A stretch of 27,019 bases of DNA from JAEHDI01 sp035455185 (lineage in GTDB: Bacteria > Acidobacteriota > Terriglobia > Bryobacterales > Bryobacteraceae). The stretch's first letter is position 1. Every line of letters starts with the position of its first letter. The stretch is from the NCBI GenBank assembly GCA_035455185.1, contig DATIFQ010000276.1:1-27019 (forward strand), written 5' to 3'. Of this stretch, positions 7,491 to 15,942 are shown in pieces. The notes beneath the pieces were generated by a model that had not been told where the DNA came from, made no database searches, and worked only from the letters and a program-made list of their open reading frames with translations. Position numbers and translations under genes: made by a program.

Positions 7491-9803
7491 TCACCCGATC
7501 TTGGCAATCAGTTCCCTGATCTTGCCCTCCTCTTCCTTCGAAGGCTTGTTTTGCAGCGCTGTTTGGAGTTCGCGCCTGGCCTGCGGCCTGTCGCCCTTTT
7601 GGACGAGGGCCATCGCCATGTGGAATCGGAAGGTCGGGTTGTCCGGGTTCTTGGCCGTCAGTTCCTTGTAGATATCGATAGCGTTCCCAGCCAGGTTCTT
7701 CTTGATGTAGATCCATCCAAGAGTATCGGCCACGTTCAGGTCTTGGGGCAGCTTCTGCCGCGCGCGTTGCGCCAGTGTCAGCGCCTCATCGAGATTGCCG
7801 CCCGTCTCCGCCAGCACGTACGCCAGGTTGTTGAGCGCCAGCGGATTGTCGGGCTGCAGCTTTAGTAACTGCCGGTAAAGATCGGCAGCCTCGGCTTTCC
7901 GGCCGACCACGTCCAGCATCACCGCCAGCGGTGCGTAAGCCATCGGATCGTTCGGACTCAGATCCTTCGCCTTCCGGTAGTACTGAATAGCGGCATCCTG
8001 TTTCCCCATCCGTCGGTACGTTTCGCCGAGCTTGATGTGATAGTCACTCGACTTCGGATCCTTCGAAATCAACTCCTGGAAGATCGTCGCCGCCTGGTCA
8101 TACTTCGCCGCGCGGACATACGTGTTCGCCAATGTCACCGTGATTTCGGAACGGTCCGGCATTTTCCGGCCTGTTTCCTGGAGTAGTTGGATGGCCTTGT
8201 CGTACTGGTTCTGCGCGGCGTATGTCTCCACCAGACCCACCATGCATCGCAGGTCGTTTCCGGCGTTCTGCCCGCACTTCTGGAAGTTTTCCTCCGCCTG
8301 CTTGAAGTTCCGGGCGCTCAGGTCCATTCGCCCGAGCTGAAAATAGGCGTCACGTGCGCTGGGGTCGCGTTGCGCGATCTCCACGAGTTCCTTCCGCGCC
8401 TGTTCGGGGTTGCCCGTCCCGCGTAGCGCCACGGCACGCAACAGTCGCGCCGTGAGGTTCGCCGGAGAGATCGCCAGCGTTTCATTCGCGGTCTGTAGCG
8501 CCAGTGCCCACTCTTGGCGGTTGACGTGCAACTGGGTCAGCGCCAGCCTGGGAGCCATATAATCCGGCCTGAGATTGACCGCCTCACGGAACTGCGTCCT
8601 GGCATGGTCGAGCTCGCCCTTCGCCCAATGCGCGCGCCCGAGGTTGTAACGCACCACCGGATTGTTCGGCATCCGCGTCACCGCCGCCTGCAGGTCGTTC
8701 AACACCCCCTGCAGTTGCTCCCGTGAGCCCGTGTCGAGCATGAGCGAGGCGCGCATGGCTTTGGCCGCTTCGTCCTTCGGATTCTCCTTGAGGACCTCCT
8801 CAATCACGTTCGACGCCTCGGGTCTCTTGCCCCACGCGATCAATGCATCCGCGACGCGCCTCTTCAGAACGAGCTGGTCCTCCTTCTTGGCGGCGTTCTT
8901 TACGCCGGCCTCGTATTGCTCGACAGCCTTGGCGAACTCCCGAAACCTAAGGTAGAAATCCCCAACCTCCTGCCGCGCGTTCGGGAACTCCCGCGGGTTG
9001 TCGATCATGCGTTGAAACACGTTGCTGGCGTCGTCGCGCCGTCCAAGAACGTAGTAATGGCCCGCCAGCCGAATCATGTACTGGGAATTGTTTGGATTCT
9101 TCTCCACGCGGAGCTTCAGCAGGTTTTCGGCGTCAGCGAGACGGTTCTGGCGGGCGTATTGGACGTATAAGGAGTCGTAAATTGCACCGAAAGACGGATC
9201 CTTTTCGATCAGACTCTTGGCCAGCTTCTCCGCCTCGTCGAACTGCGAGTCGGCGGCCAGCACCTGCGAAAGTGCCAGCACGAGGTTCGGGGAATTCGGC
9301 TTAGCCAAGTCCGCTTTGCGGAAGCGCTCGATGGCTCCCTTCAGATTTCCGTCGCGCCATTCGACGTGTCCCAGAAGCCGGTTTCCGTCGAAGGAATTCG
9401 GGGTCTTCCTGAGCAACTGCCCGGCGAGGTCCTTGACCTCGGTTTTGAGTTGATCCCGGCCCCTTTGCCCGACCAGGTATGCGGCCAAGTAGAGGTCAGC
9501 CAGCCGGGTCTTGGCGTCCTCGTTGTCCGGTTGGAGTTCCACCGCCCGCCGGAGCGAAGCTACCGCTGCCATCGGCTGGTTCAGCTTCAACTGCACCAGC
9601 CCGAGCCGGTAGTACGCCTCGCCGTAGCGCAGGTCCTTCTTCAGTGCACTGCGATACATGATCGAGGCTTCCTTATATTTGCCTCGATCGAAATACCGGT
9701 TCCCGTTCTCGACGTATTTGCGCTTGACTACCTCGGGGTCACGACTGCACGACGTCGCTCCCACGAGCAGAAGCAGAATTAAGAATCCAGTTCGCCACCT
9801 CAT
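7491..9803 (-). CDS. Large TPR-repeat lipoprotein (PrsT-like)
   Basis: A 770-residue protein with a lipoprotein signal: MRWRTG, a Leu-rich hydrophobic stretch, then ATSC with the lipidated Cys at residue 19. I chose the ATG at 9803 for this reason; ATGs at 9842 and 9923 add residues before an otherwise perfect signal. The remainder is nearly all tetratricopeptide repeats, with recurring patterns such as AYYRLGLVQLKLNQ, VRYNLGRAHWAKG and SDYHIKLGETYRRMG. At least 15 repeats are recognisable, forming a long superhelical scaffold, probably anchored in a membrane and facing the periplasm. Size, lipobox and repeat content resemble the PrsT-type TPR lipoprotein of PEP-CTERM/exosortase loci (TIGR02917). 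The neighbouring CAAX-like protease gene supports that link, but any TPR lipoprotein of the type II secretion or polysaccharide-export sort remains possible. Confidence 0.86.
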   Translation of the reverse strand: MRWRTGFLILLLLVGATSCSRDPEVVKRKYVENGNRYFDRGKYKEASIMYRSALKKDLRYGEAYYRLGLVQLKLNQPMAAVASLRRAVELQPDNEDAKTRLADLYLAAYLVGQRGRDQLKTEVKDLAGQLLRKTPNSFDGNRLLGHVEWRDGNLKGAIERFRKADLAKPNSPNLVLALSQVLAADSQFDEAEKLAKSLIEKDPSFGAIYDSLYVQYARQNRLADAENLLKLRVEKNPNNSQYMIRLAGHYYVLGRRDDASNVFQRMIDNPREFPNARQEVGDFYLRFREFAKAVEQYEAGVKNAAKKEDQLVLKRRVADALIAWGKRPEASNVIEEVLKENPKDEAAKAMRASLMLDTGSREQLQGVLNDLQAAVTRMPNNPVVRYNLGRAHWAKGELDHARTQFREAVNLRPDYMAPRLALTQLHVNRQEWALALQTANETLAISPANLTARLLRAVALRGTGNPEQARKELVEIAQRDPSARDAYFQLGRMDLSARNFKQAEENFQKCGQNAGNDLRCMVGLVETYAAQNQYDKAIQLLQETGRKMPDRSEITVTLANTYVRAAKYDQAATIFQELISKDPKSSDYHIKLGETYRRMGKQDAAIQYYRKAKDLSPNDPMAYAPLAVMLDVVGRKAEAADLYRQLLKLQPDNPLALNNLAYVLAETGGNLDEALTLAQRARQKLPQDLNVADTLGWIYIKKNLAGNAIDIYKELTAKNPDNPTFRFHMAMALVQKGDRPQARRELQTALQNKPSKEEEGKIRELIAKIG

Positions 9804-9861
9804 AGATATTGCCGCCGGTTCCGGGTTATTGTACTCAGACATGATAGAACACTTCTGGAGT

Positions 9862-9876
9862 TGGCACTCGAATTGC
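9862..9876 (+). promoter_or_regulatory. Sigma-54 (-24/-12) promoter
   Basis: TGGCAC at 9862-9867, a 5-base spacer, then TTGC at 9873-9876 match the RpoN core consensus. The invariant GG and GC are 10 bp apart. It points right, toward the CDP-alcohol phosphatidyltransferase gene, with an expected transcript start near 9888. The ATG at 9947 would then have a leader of about 59 nt, while the GTG at 9896 would be almost at the transcript start. It lies in the short non-coding gap between two divergent genes, where such a match is least likely to be a coincidence. An enhancer-binding protein site was not identified. Confidence 0.65.
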
Positions 9877-9946
9877 CCAGTATTCCTAGGACCGGGTGGA
9901 AGCCGTCGGTGCTGCGCCGGCATTAGGCTCGGATGAATGGATTGAA

Positions 9947-10621
9947 ATGGAACGGCTTGCCTTTAAGAATGCGGATCGTGCACAGCTCAGCCTGCTGTCG
10001 TCAATAGAGCGCAGGTGTCTTGTATTTCTTGCGCAACGGATGCCGGAATGGGTACAACCCGACCATCTGACGCTGCTCGGCATACTGTCCATGCTCGGAG
10101 CGGGACTCGCCTACTGGTACGCCGCGCGGAACCGCACCGGTCTCGTCCTGGCAACCCTCTTCCTCGCTCTGAACTGGTTCGGCGACAGCCTCGACGGCAC
10201 GCTGGCCCGGGTCCGGAACCGCCAGCGGCCCCGCTACGGTTTTTACGTGGATCACGTCATCGATTCCTTTGGCGCTCTACTCCTGCTCGCCGGTCTCGGG
10301 CTCTCCGGCTACATGAGTCCTGCCGTTGCCGCCGGACTCCTGGTTGCTTTCCTGATTCTTTCGATCGAGGTGTACCTCGCCACGTACACGATCGGGACGT
10401 TCCATTTGTCCCATTGGAAGTTCAGTCCGACGGAGCTGCGGCTACTCCTGATGATAGGCAATGCTGTCCTTTTCTATAGACCGACAGTACGGCTGTTCGG
10501 CAGGAGTTTCCTGTTGTTCGACGTCGGTGGCGTGGTCGGCATCGTGGGAATGACCCTGATGCTCTTCGCCGCCGTGGCCCGGCACACGGTGTTCCTTTAC
10601 CGGGAGGAGCGCATCCCGTGA
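9947..10621 (+). CDS. CDP-alcohol phosphatidyltransferase family membrane protein
   Basis: A 224-residue membrane protein with the complete family signature D-x2-D-G-x2-A-R-x9-G-x3-D-x3-D, read as DSLDGTLARVR followed by YGFYVDHVID. The four Asp residues bind the metal and CDP-alcohol. About six hydrophobic segments follow. It transfers a phosphatidyl or phosphoalcohol group from a CDP-linked donor to an acceptor alcohol; which alcohol is not evident. The first in-frame start is a GTG at 9896, but I prefer the ATG at 9947 because a sigma-54 promoter (9862-9876) would begin transcription near 9888. The stop codon overlaps the GTG of the next gene (GTGA, 10618-10621), so the two are probably coupled and may act on the same surface lipid or glycolipid. 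Confidence 0.85.
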   Translation: MERLAFKNADRAQLSLLSSIERRCLVFLAQRMPEWVQPDHLTLLGILSMLGAGLAYWYAARNRTGLVLATLFLALNWFGDSLDGTLARVRNRQRPRYGFYVDHVIDSFGALLLLAGLGLSGYMSPAVAAGLLVAFLILSIEVYLATYTIGTFHLSHWKFSPTELRLLLMIGNAVLFYRPTVRLFGRSFLLFDVGGVVGIVGMTLMLFAAVARHTVFLYREERIP

Positions 10622-11067
10622 TCAGGCTGAACTTCGTTCGCTGGCTGAAATTCAACGCCGTCGGTGCGGCGGGTATCGTCGTGCAGTTGGGTGCACTCGC
10701 GGCGCTCACGAGCGGCTTGGGAATCGGATATCTCGTCGCCACCGCGCTCGCCGTCGAGACGGCGGTCCTGCACAACTTCTTCTGGCACGAGCGCTGGACC
10801 TGGGGGGACCGTACGCAGGGCCGGCGTCGAATGGGTGCGGTCCTCGACAGACTGCTGCGCTTCAACCTGAGCAACGGCCTTGTCTCGATCCTGACGAACC
10901 TCGTGCTGATGAGACTGCTCGTCGGCCGGCTCGGCCTGCACTATCTGCCGGCGAACATGCTCGCGATCGCCGCCGGTTCACTGTTCAACTTCCTGTTGAG
11001 CCACCTCTTCGTGTTTCGCGGCGCGCGCGCAACTCCTACCGCTCCGCCGGCCCCCGCGGCAGAGTGA
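10618..11067 (+). CDS. GtrA-like membrane protein
   Basis: A 149-residue protein with four membrane segments in the GtrA pattern: RWLKFNAVGAAGIVVQLG for the first, an HNFFWHERWTW segment after the second, and SLFNFLLSHLFVF near the end. GtrA-family proteins are thought to move polyprenyl-linked sugars across the membrane or to assist surface-glycan assembly. The GTG start at 10618 is well supported: GGAGGAG lies 8 nt upstream and the codon overlaps the preceding stop. The short C-terminal tail is rich in Ala and Pro. The last 32 bp overlap the 3' end of the convergent BNR-repeat gene. Confidence 0.85.
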   Translation: MIRLNFVRWLKFNAVGAAGIVVQLGALAALTSGLGIGYLVATALAVETAVLHNFFWHERWTWGDRTQGRRRMGAVLDRLLRFNLSNGLVSILTNLVLMRLLVGRLGLHYLPANMLAIAAGSLFNFLLSHLFVFRGARATPTAPPAPAAE

Positions 11068-12403
11068 GCGTCACCACCTCCAGATCATAATCCGTATACG
11101 CGCGATACGTGCCTCGCAGCCAAAGTAGCGCGACCCCGTCTCCCGGCCACTTCGGCACGATCGGGCGGATGTTGTCCACTGCCGAGTCCCGCGTCAGCGC
11201 CGTCCACGTCCACCGCCCGCCGCCGTCGCTCTTAGCGCCCCGGTAAAGCTCCCAGTGCCTCCTTCCATCGGTCCGGCTCCGAAGAGGCGCGCCCGTCTCG
11301 GGATCTGCGTTAGTGGAAATGTAAACGGTGCCGGGATCCTCGGGATCAAGCGCGATGTTGCCAGTGTAATCATCTTCGCCTTTGTACAGGCGGGTTCCGG
11401 CATGTGCGATCTCCAGGTCGTTCCACTCCTTTCCGTCCCACCGCGCGTACCGATAACGGAGGTCCTGTCCCTCCTGTCCCACCGGAGTCTCTTTGGGATC
11501 CTTCTGCACCGAGTACGCGGCAAAGGGCCGTCCGTCGCGGTCGAGATGGATATCGCTCACCCAGCCGACGTTCTCGGCGTTCCCCGCAAAAATCCGCGTG
11601 CCTTCCTCCGGCCTTCTCAGACCCTCGGCCAAACTGCGGATGACGCTGCCGTCGGACCGGTGCAGTTTCCCGGCGCGGTAGAAGATGTGGTACGTGCTGT
11701 TCTCGAAGTCTCTCGGGTGGCCGTCGGTGTAGAAGATGTGGACCGTGTCTGCGCCGTTCGATGCGTACTTCACGTAAGGCCGGTGGCGGAACGTCGCCGG
11801 CACGTCGATGAATACGTTGCCGGTCCTCCACGTCCGTCCGTGGTCGTCCGAGTACGCATAGGAGGGCTTGTTCCGCCCGTCCAGGCCGCGGAAGAAATTG
11901 TAGAGCCGCCCCCGTCCACCGTTCTCGTTCCGCAGATAATGCAGGTTTGAGTAGGTGATGCGTGACGACTCGCTCGGGGTGAACGTCTGCTCGGATTGCC
12001 ACGATGCGGCGTCGTCCGGCCGTTCCGAGATCCGATAGTAGAACCGGTTCTCCGGGCCGTGCTTGGCGTAAGCGGCGAGGATATGTCGATCTGGCAGGAC
12101 CAGGAGCGCCGGCGAGTTGTGGTCGTCGTACTGAAGGTTGGCGTGCAGCGTGGATAACGACCTGGCTCCCCTGCGCAGGTCGAAGACAGCCACCTCGACG
12201 TTGCCTCGCCGAGCGGGATCGTGCGTACCCGCCGCTACCGAACCGGCGATCAGTTTGCCGTTGTGGACGATCGCGCGCTCATCTTCGAACCAGGACCACG
12301 CCCCGTCATCGTTGATGGTGAAAGGTTTCTGCCGATCTTCCGCGTGCAGGAGGGAGGCCGCACTGCCTCCGAGAAACGCGCGTCTCGAGATTCCGTCTCC
12401 CAT
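11036..12403 (-). CDS. Tat-exported BNR-repeat (sialidase/lyase-like) protein
   Basis: A 455-residue protein starting with a Tat signal (SRRAFLGGSAASLLHA, twin Arg at residues 7-8), followed by a beta-propeller-type sequence. A clear Asp-box SDDHGRTW (residues 185-192) and repeated aromatic strand patterns indicate the BNR_4 type of exported propeller. Some members of this type are annotated as putative neuraminidases and others as polysaccharide lyases (for example PL24/PL25 ulvan lyases). The sequence alone does not show which polysaccharide it acts on, or whether it is catalytic. The ATG at 12403 has AAGG about 9 nt upstream. It is a single-gene unit: it is transcribed away from the sugar-transferase gene and converges on the GtrA gene. 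Confidence 0.75.
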   Translation of the reverse strand: MGDGISRRAFLGGSAASLLHAEDRQKPFTINDDGAWSWFEDERAIVHNGKLIAGSVAAGTHDPARRGNVEVAVFDLRRGARSLSTLHANLQYDDHNSPALLVLPDRHILAAYAKHGPENRFYYRISERPDDAASWQSEQTFTPSESSRITYSNLHYLRNENGGRGRLYNFFRGLDGRNKPSYAYSDDHGRTWRTGNVFIDVPATFRHRPYVKYASNGADTVHIFYTDGHPRDFENSTYHIFYRAGKLHRSDGSVIRSLAEGLRRPEEGTRIFAGNAENVGWVSDIHLDRDGRPFAAYSVQKDPKETPVGQEGQDLRYRYARWDGKEWNDLEIAHAGTRLYKGEDDYTGNIALDPEDPGTVYISTNADPETGAPLRSRTDGRRHWELYRGAKSDGGGRWTWTALTRDSAVDNIRPIVPKWPGDGVALLWLRGTYRAYTDYDLEVVTLTLPRGPAER

Positions 12404-12479
12404 GACGAGCCTTTATATCACGCGTCATGGCTGCTTCCGGCATGGTTACTGTGCACGGCATGATATTCTGTTCTCCGGA

Positions 12480-13895
12480 GTGTTCAGCCGCCATCACCGC
12501 AAGGTCAGGGTCCTGTTCGGCCTGTCGGATGTCCTCCTAACGGCGCTGGCTTTCGAGGCCGCCTACCAGACGCGCCTGCACCTCCAGCTCGAGCGGGTGT
12601 TCTTCATCGTCGTTCCGACCAAGGCCCTGCTGCTGGGTGTCACTGTGCTTGTATGGGTCGCCCTCGGGCTTTGGCTTGAGGTTTACGACAAACTCGACGC
12701 CGGCCACCCACGCGTGATTGTTCGCGACAGCCTCCGGCAGTGCGTCCTCGGCGCGGTTGCCGTGATCCTGTTCGAGTTCCTCCTCCGGCTCGACCTCAGC
12801 CGGACGTTTCTGGCTCTTTTTGCAGTCTACAGTTGGTGCTTCCTCTGCCTGTTCAGACTGGCAGCCGGAAAGCTGGTGGGAATCATTCGGCGGGAATTCG
12901 GAGCACCGCTGTTCGTGCTGGTGGTGGGCCTCGGCGAGCGGGCGCGCCGCCTTGGCGACTCGCTCGAGCGATCCGAAAAGTACGGCGTGCGGCTCACAGG
13001 CTTCCTGGCGGACGAGGGTGGGCCCGCACCCGATCATGTGCAGCTTTCCAGAAGCTACCCTGTGTACCCTATCGCCGAACTGCCCTTGCTGTTGCAGAGG
13101 CGTGTGATCGACGAAGTCCTCTTTGCTGTCGACAGCCGCAGGCTGGCCGAACTGGAGGAAGTCTTTCTGGAGTGCGACGAGGAGGGAGTCCGGACACGCG
13201 TCGCGGTAGACTTCTTTCCGCACGTCAACAGCCGCGTCCATCTGGAGGAACTCGGTTCGGCACCCCTATTGACCTTCACTGCCGTCCCGCACGACGAGAT
13301 CCGGCTGCTCCTGAAGCGCCTGGTCGACGTGACGGTCTCCTTCGCGGGGCTGCTCGTGCTCTTCCCGTTGATGCTGATCGTCGCCACCTTGATCCGGCTC
13401 ACCTCCGCCGGTCCGGCGGTTTTCCGCCAGGTGCGTTGCGGGCTCAACGGGAGGCGCTTCGTGCTGTACAAATTCCGCTCGATGTGCGAGAACGCCGAGG
13501 ATCTGAAATCAAGCCTCGAGCACCTCAGCCACAGGCGGACGGCGTTCAAGATCCCCAACGACCCGCGCCTGACCCTCATCGGCCGATGGCTCCGGAAGTT
13601 CTCGATCGACGAATGGCCGCAGTTGTGGAACGTCCTGCGCGGAGACATGTCGCTCGTGGGACCCCGGCCGGCCGTTCCGGAAGAAGTCGAGCAGTACAAG
13701 CGCTGGCAGCGTAGAAGGCTCCGGATGCGCCCCGGTCTCACCTGCCTCTGGACCCTGGCCGGCCGCGACGCACTAGACTTCGAATCGTGGATGAAAATGG
13801 ACATGGAGTACATTGACAACTGGTCGCTCGCGCTGGACTGGAGAATCCTGCTTCAGACGATACCCCGGGTCCTGACCGGGAAAGGAGCTCACTGA
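12480..13895 (+). CDS. Polyprenyl-phosphate hexose-1-phosphate transferase (exopolysaccharide initiation)
   Basis: A 471-residue WbaP/WcaJ-type enzyme that moves a sugar-1-phosphate from a nucleotide sugar to undecaprenyl phosphate, starting exopolysaccharide or O-antigen synthesis. It has N-terminal membrane segments (about 12-130) and a nucleotide-binding-like domain with VVGLGERAR at 148-156. One further membrane segment (279-307) leads into the catalytic domain with KFRSM (331-335), DEWPQLWNV (377-385) and LVGPRP (392-397), all characteristic of the bacterial sugar transferase family. I chose the GTG at 12480 because MFSRHHRKVRVLFGLSD is the expected N terminus; an in-frame ATG at 12402 would overlap the divergent BNR start. 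The pyrE-like gene follows after 4 bp. The sugar specificity is unknown. Confidence 0.87.
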   Translation: MFSRHHRKVRVLFGLSDVLLTALAFEAAYQTRLHLQLERVFFIVVPTKALLLGVTVLVWVALGLWLEVYDKLDAGHPRVIVRDSLRQCVLGAVAVILFEFLLRLDLSRTFLALFAVYSWCFLCLFRLAAGKLVGIIRREFGAPLFVLVVGLGERARRLGDSLERSEKYGVRLTGFLADEGGPAPDHVQLSRSYPVYPIAELPLLLQRRVIDEVLFAVDSRRLAELEEVFLECDEEGVRTRVAVDFFPHVNSRVHLEELGSAPLLTFTAVPHDEIRLLLKRLVDVTVSFAGLLVLFPLMLIVATLIRLTSAGPAVFRQVRCGLNGRRFVLYKFRSMCENAEDLKSSLEHLSHRRTAFKIPNDPRLTLIGRWLRKFSIDEWPQLWNVLRGDMSLVGPRPAVPEEVEQYKRWQRRRLRMRPGLTCLWTLAGRDALDFESWMKMDMEYIDNWSLALDWRILLQTIPRVLTGKGAH

Positions 13896-13899
13896 GTTT

Positions 13900-14514
13900 A
13901 TGCACCTCGTTCCAACCCAAGAGGAAGTGGTCGCGCTGCTGGAACAGACCGGCGCTCTGCGGCGAGGCCATTTCGAATACCCGAACGGTCTTCATTCCAA
14001 CGAATACCTCCAGGTGGCTCTGGCAATGCGCTACTATCAGCACGCCAAGGTGTTGAGTGTGGGACTGAGCCGCCTTCTCCGGGCGAATCCGGAGATCCGC
14101 GCAATCATTCCGGAACTTTCAATCGTCGCTCCGGCTACCGGGGGTCTGCCGGTGGCATACGGTGTTTGTGAAGCGCTGCGCGCGCATCAAGTCTACTGGG
14201 CTGAACAGGAGGACGACAAGCAGCCTCTCCGCTTCCGCCAGTACCTCGAGCAACTTCCTGGGGAGAAAGTGTTGCTGGTGGACGATATCCTGCGCACCGG
14301 CAAGAAGCTCACGGCGCTCAAAGCGCTGGTCGAGGCGAATGGCGCCGAGGTGGTGGGACTGGCGGTCATTGTCCATCAGCCGACGCCGAAGACGCCTGAC
14401 TTCAGCCCGCTGCCGTTCTATTACCTCGCCAAACTGGACGGACTCTATTACAGGGACGCCGGTTCGTGCGACCTTTGCAGGCAGAACGCACCACTGGCGA
14501 AGGTCTGGATCTGA
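13900..14514 (+). CDS. pyrE: Orotate phosphoribosyltransferase
   Basis: A 204-residue type I phosphoribosyltransferase. The PRPP-binding motif VLLVDDILRTGKKL spans residues 124-137. The N-terminal region RRGHFEYPNGLHSNEYL (about 21-37) matches the OPRT signature GHF-x4-G-x-HS-x-Y. Residues APATGGLPVAYGV form the pyrophosphate loop region. A C-terminal Cys-x-x-Cys (CDLCRQNAPL) is also seen in several bacterial OPRTs. It should convert orotate and PRPP to OMP in UMP synthesis in the cytosol. The ATG at 13900 lies 4 bp after the sugar-transferase stop, with AAGGAG about 12 nt upstream inside the previous gene. UMP supply for UDP-sugars is a plausible reason for the pairing, but this is inference. 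Other purine/pyrimidine PRTs remain a weaker possibility. Confidence 0.8.
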   Translation: MHLVPTQEEVVALLEQTGALRRGHFEYPNGLHSNEYLQVALAMRYYQHAKVLSVGLSRLLRANPEIRAIIPELSIVAPATGGLPVAYGVCEALRAHQVYWAEQEDDKQPLRFRQYLEQLPGEKVLLVDDILRTGKKLTALKALVEANGAEVVGLAVIVHQPTPKTPDFSPLPFYYLAKLDGLYYRDAGSCDLCRQNAPLAKVWI

Positions 14515-14562
14515 ACGTTCAGCGCCATGAGTTACAGTGCATCGTGCCGGGGATCCAAGATA

Positions 14563-15909
14563 ATGGCCAGACTCGCAATTCTGATCCTTTTCGCCGCCTC
14601 CGCCCTAGCCGCTGATTTCAAGGCGGGCGTCGCACGTGTTGACATCACCCCATCGACTCCGATCTGGCTTTCGGGTTATGCAAGCCGGAAGCATCCATCG
14701 GAGGGGGTGCTGCATCCCCTTTGGGCAAAGGCTCTTGCCATCGAGGATTCCAAGCGGAACCGCGTCGTCATCGTCACCACCGATCTGATTGGGCTCCCGC
14801 GCCCGATTTCCGAACTGGTCGCGGCAAGGGTGCAGAAGGAATACGGTCTCGACCGCTCACAATTGCTGCTGAACTCCTCCCACACCCACACAGGTCCTCT
14901 GGTCAAGGCGAACCTGGAGTTGATGTTCGACCTAACTCCGGATGACAAGCGCACACTCGAGGCTTACAGCCAGAAACTCACGGATAATCTCGTTTCCGTC
15001 GCCGGCGCCGCCCTCGGCAAACTCGCTCCGGCGAACATTGCCTTCGGCCAGGGACAGGCCGGCTTCGCCATAAACCGCCGTGAGCCCGCCGGTGGAGGTA
15101 TGCGGATTGGAGTGAACACGGAAGGGCCTGTTGACCATTCCGTCCCTGTGCTGAAAGTCACCGCAGCGGACGGCAGCCTGATGGCCGTCCTGTTCGGTTA
15201 CGCGTGCCACAACACCACGCTCACGGGCGAGTTCTACAAAATCAGCGGCGATTACGCGGGCTTTGCTCAGATCGAAGTGGAGAAGGCCAATCCCGGCGCG
15301 ACAGCCATGTTCCTGATGCTGTGTGGCGCCGACCAGAATCCCAACCCGCGCAGTTCGCTGGAGCTTGCCCAGCAGCACGGCAACACCCTGGCGGCTTCGG
15401 TGGGCGCGGTGCTCTCGAGCAAAGTGCAACGGGTAAAAGGTCCGATCCGCGCCGCGTTCCAAATCGTTGAGCCGGAGTTCCAACCGCACACGCGGGAGAC
15501 TTTCGAACGGCTGCTGACCGCGTCGAACCCCGTCCAGGTCCGCAACGCAAAGATGATGTTGCGCGCCTATGATGATGGCCGTCCGGTCCGGCGCACGCCT
15601 TACCCGGTACAGGCCATTCGCTTCGGGAAGAGCCTCACGCTTGTCGCCCTTGGCGGGGAAGTCGTGGTGGACTATGCCCTGCGGATCAAACGCGAGTACC
15701 CGAAGGAGAACATCGTCGTGGCCGGCTACTCGAACGACGTGATGTGTTACATCCCCTCACGACGCATCCTGAAGGAAGGCGGCTATGAGGCGGTGGACAG
15801 CATGATCTACTACGGACAGCCCGGACCGTTCACCGAAGAAGTGGAAGACACGATTTTCGGCACGATTCACCAGGTAATGAGCCGGGTCGGACGCAAGGCG
15901 CCGCGCTGA
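14563..15909 (+). CDS. Exported neutral/alkaline ceramidase-like hydrolase
   Basis: A 448-residue protein with a signal peptide (MARLAILILFAASALA, cleavage after ALA). I chose the ATG at 14563 for this reason over the one at 14527. The rest matches the N-terminal catalytic domain of neutral/alkaline ceramidases: VDITPSTPIWLSGYASR near the start, the zinc-binding SSHTHTGP (His107, His109), a further candidate ligand in YACHNTTL, GDYAGFAQ, CGADQNP in place of the usual GDVSPN, and the C-terminal GYSNDVMCYIPS. Ceramidases cleave the amide bond of ceramide, but many bacterial relatives are annotated only by similarity and lack the second domain, as here. The natural substrate is therefore uncertain. 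The gene follows pyrE and precedes a phosphopantetheinyl transferase. Confidence 0.82.
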   Translation: MARLAILILFAASALAADFKAGVARVDITPSTPIWLSGYASRKHPSEGVLHPLWAKALAIEDSKRNRVVIVTTDLIGLPRPISELVAARVQKEYGLDRSQLLLNSSHTHTGPLVKANLELMFDLTPDDKRTLEAYSQKLTDNLVSVAGAALGKLAPANIAFGQGQAGFAINRREPAGGGMRIGVNTEGPVDHSVPVLKVTAADGSLMAVLFGYACHNTTLTGEFYKISGDYAGFAQIEVEKANPGATAMFLMLCGADQNPNPRSSLELAQQHGNTLAASVGAVLSSKVQRVKGPIRAAFQIVEPEFQPHTRETFERLLTASNPVQVRNAKMMLRAYDDGRPVRRTPYPVQAIRFGKSLTLVALGGEVVVDYALRIKREYPKENIVVAGYSNDVMCYIPSRRILKEGGYEAVDSMIYYGQPGPFTEEVEDTIFGTIHQVMSRVGRKAPR

Positions 15910-15942
15910 GGCGTGGTGCGCGGTGAGCACGGCTGCCTCCTC

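Noticed and set aside
12740..13714. Second forward frame of 324 codons inside the sugar-transferase gene
   Set aside because: It is Arg/Pro/Ala-rich and overlaps the catalytic domain of a well-supported gene.
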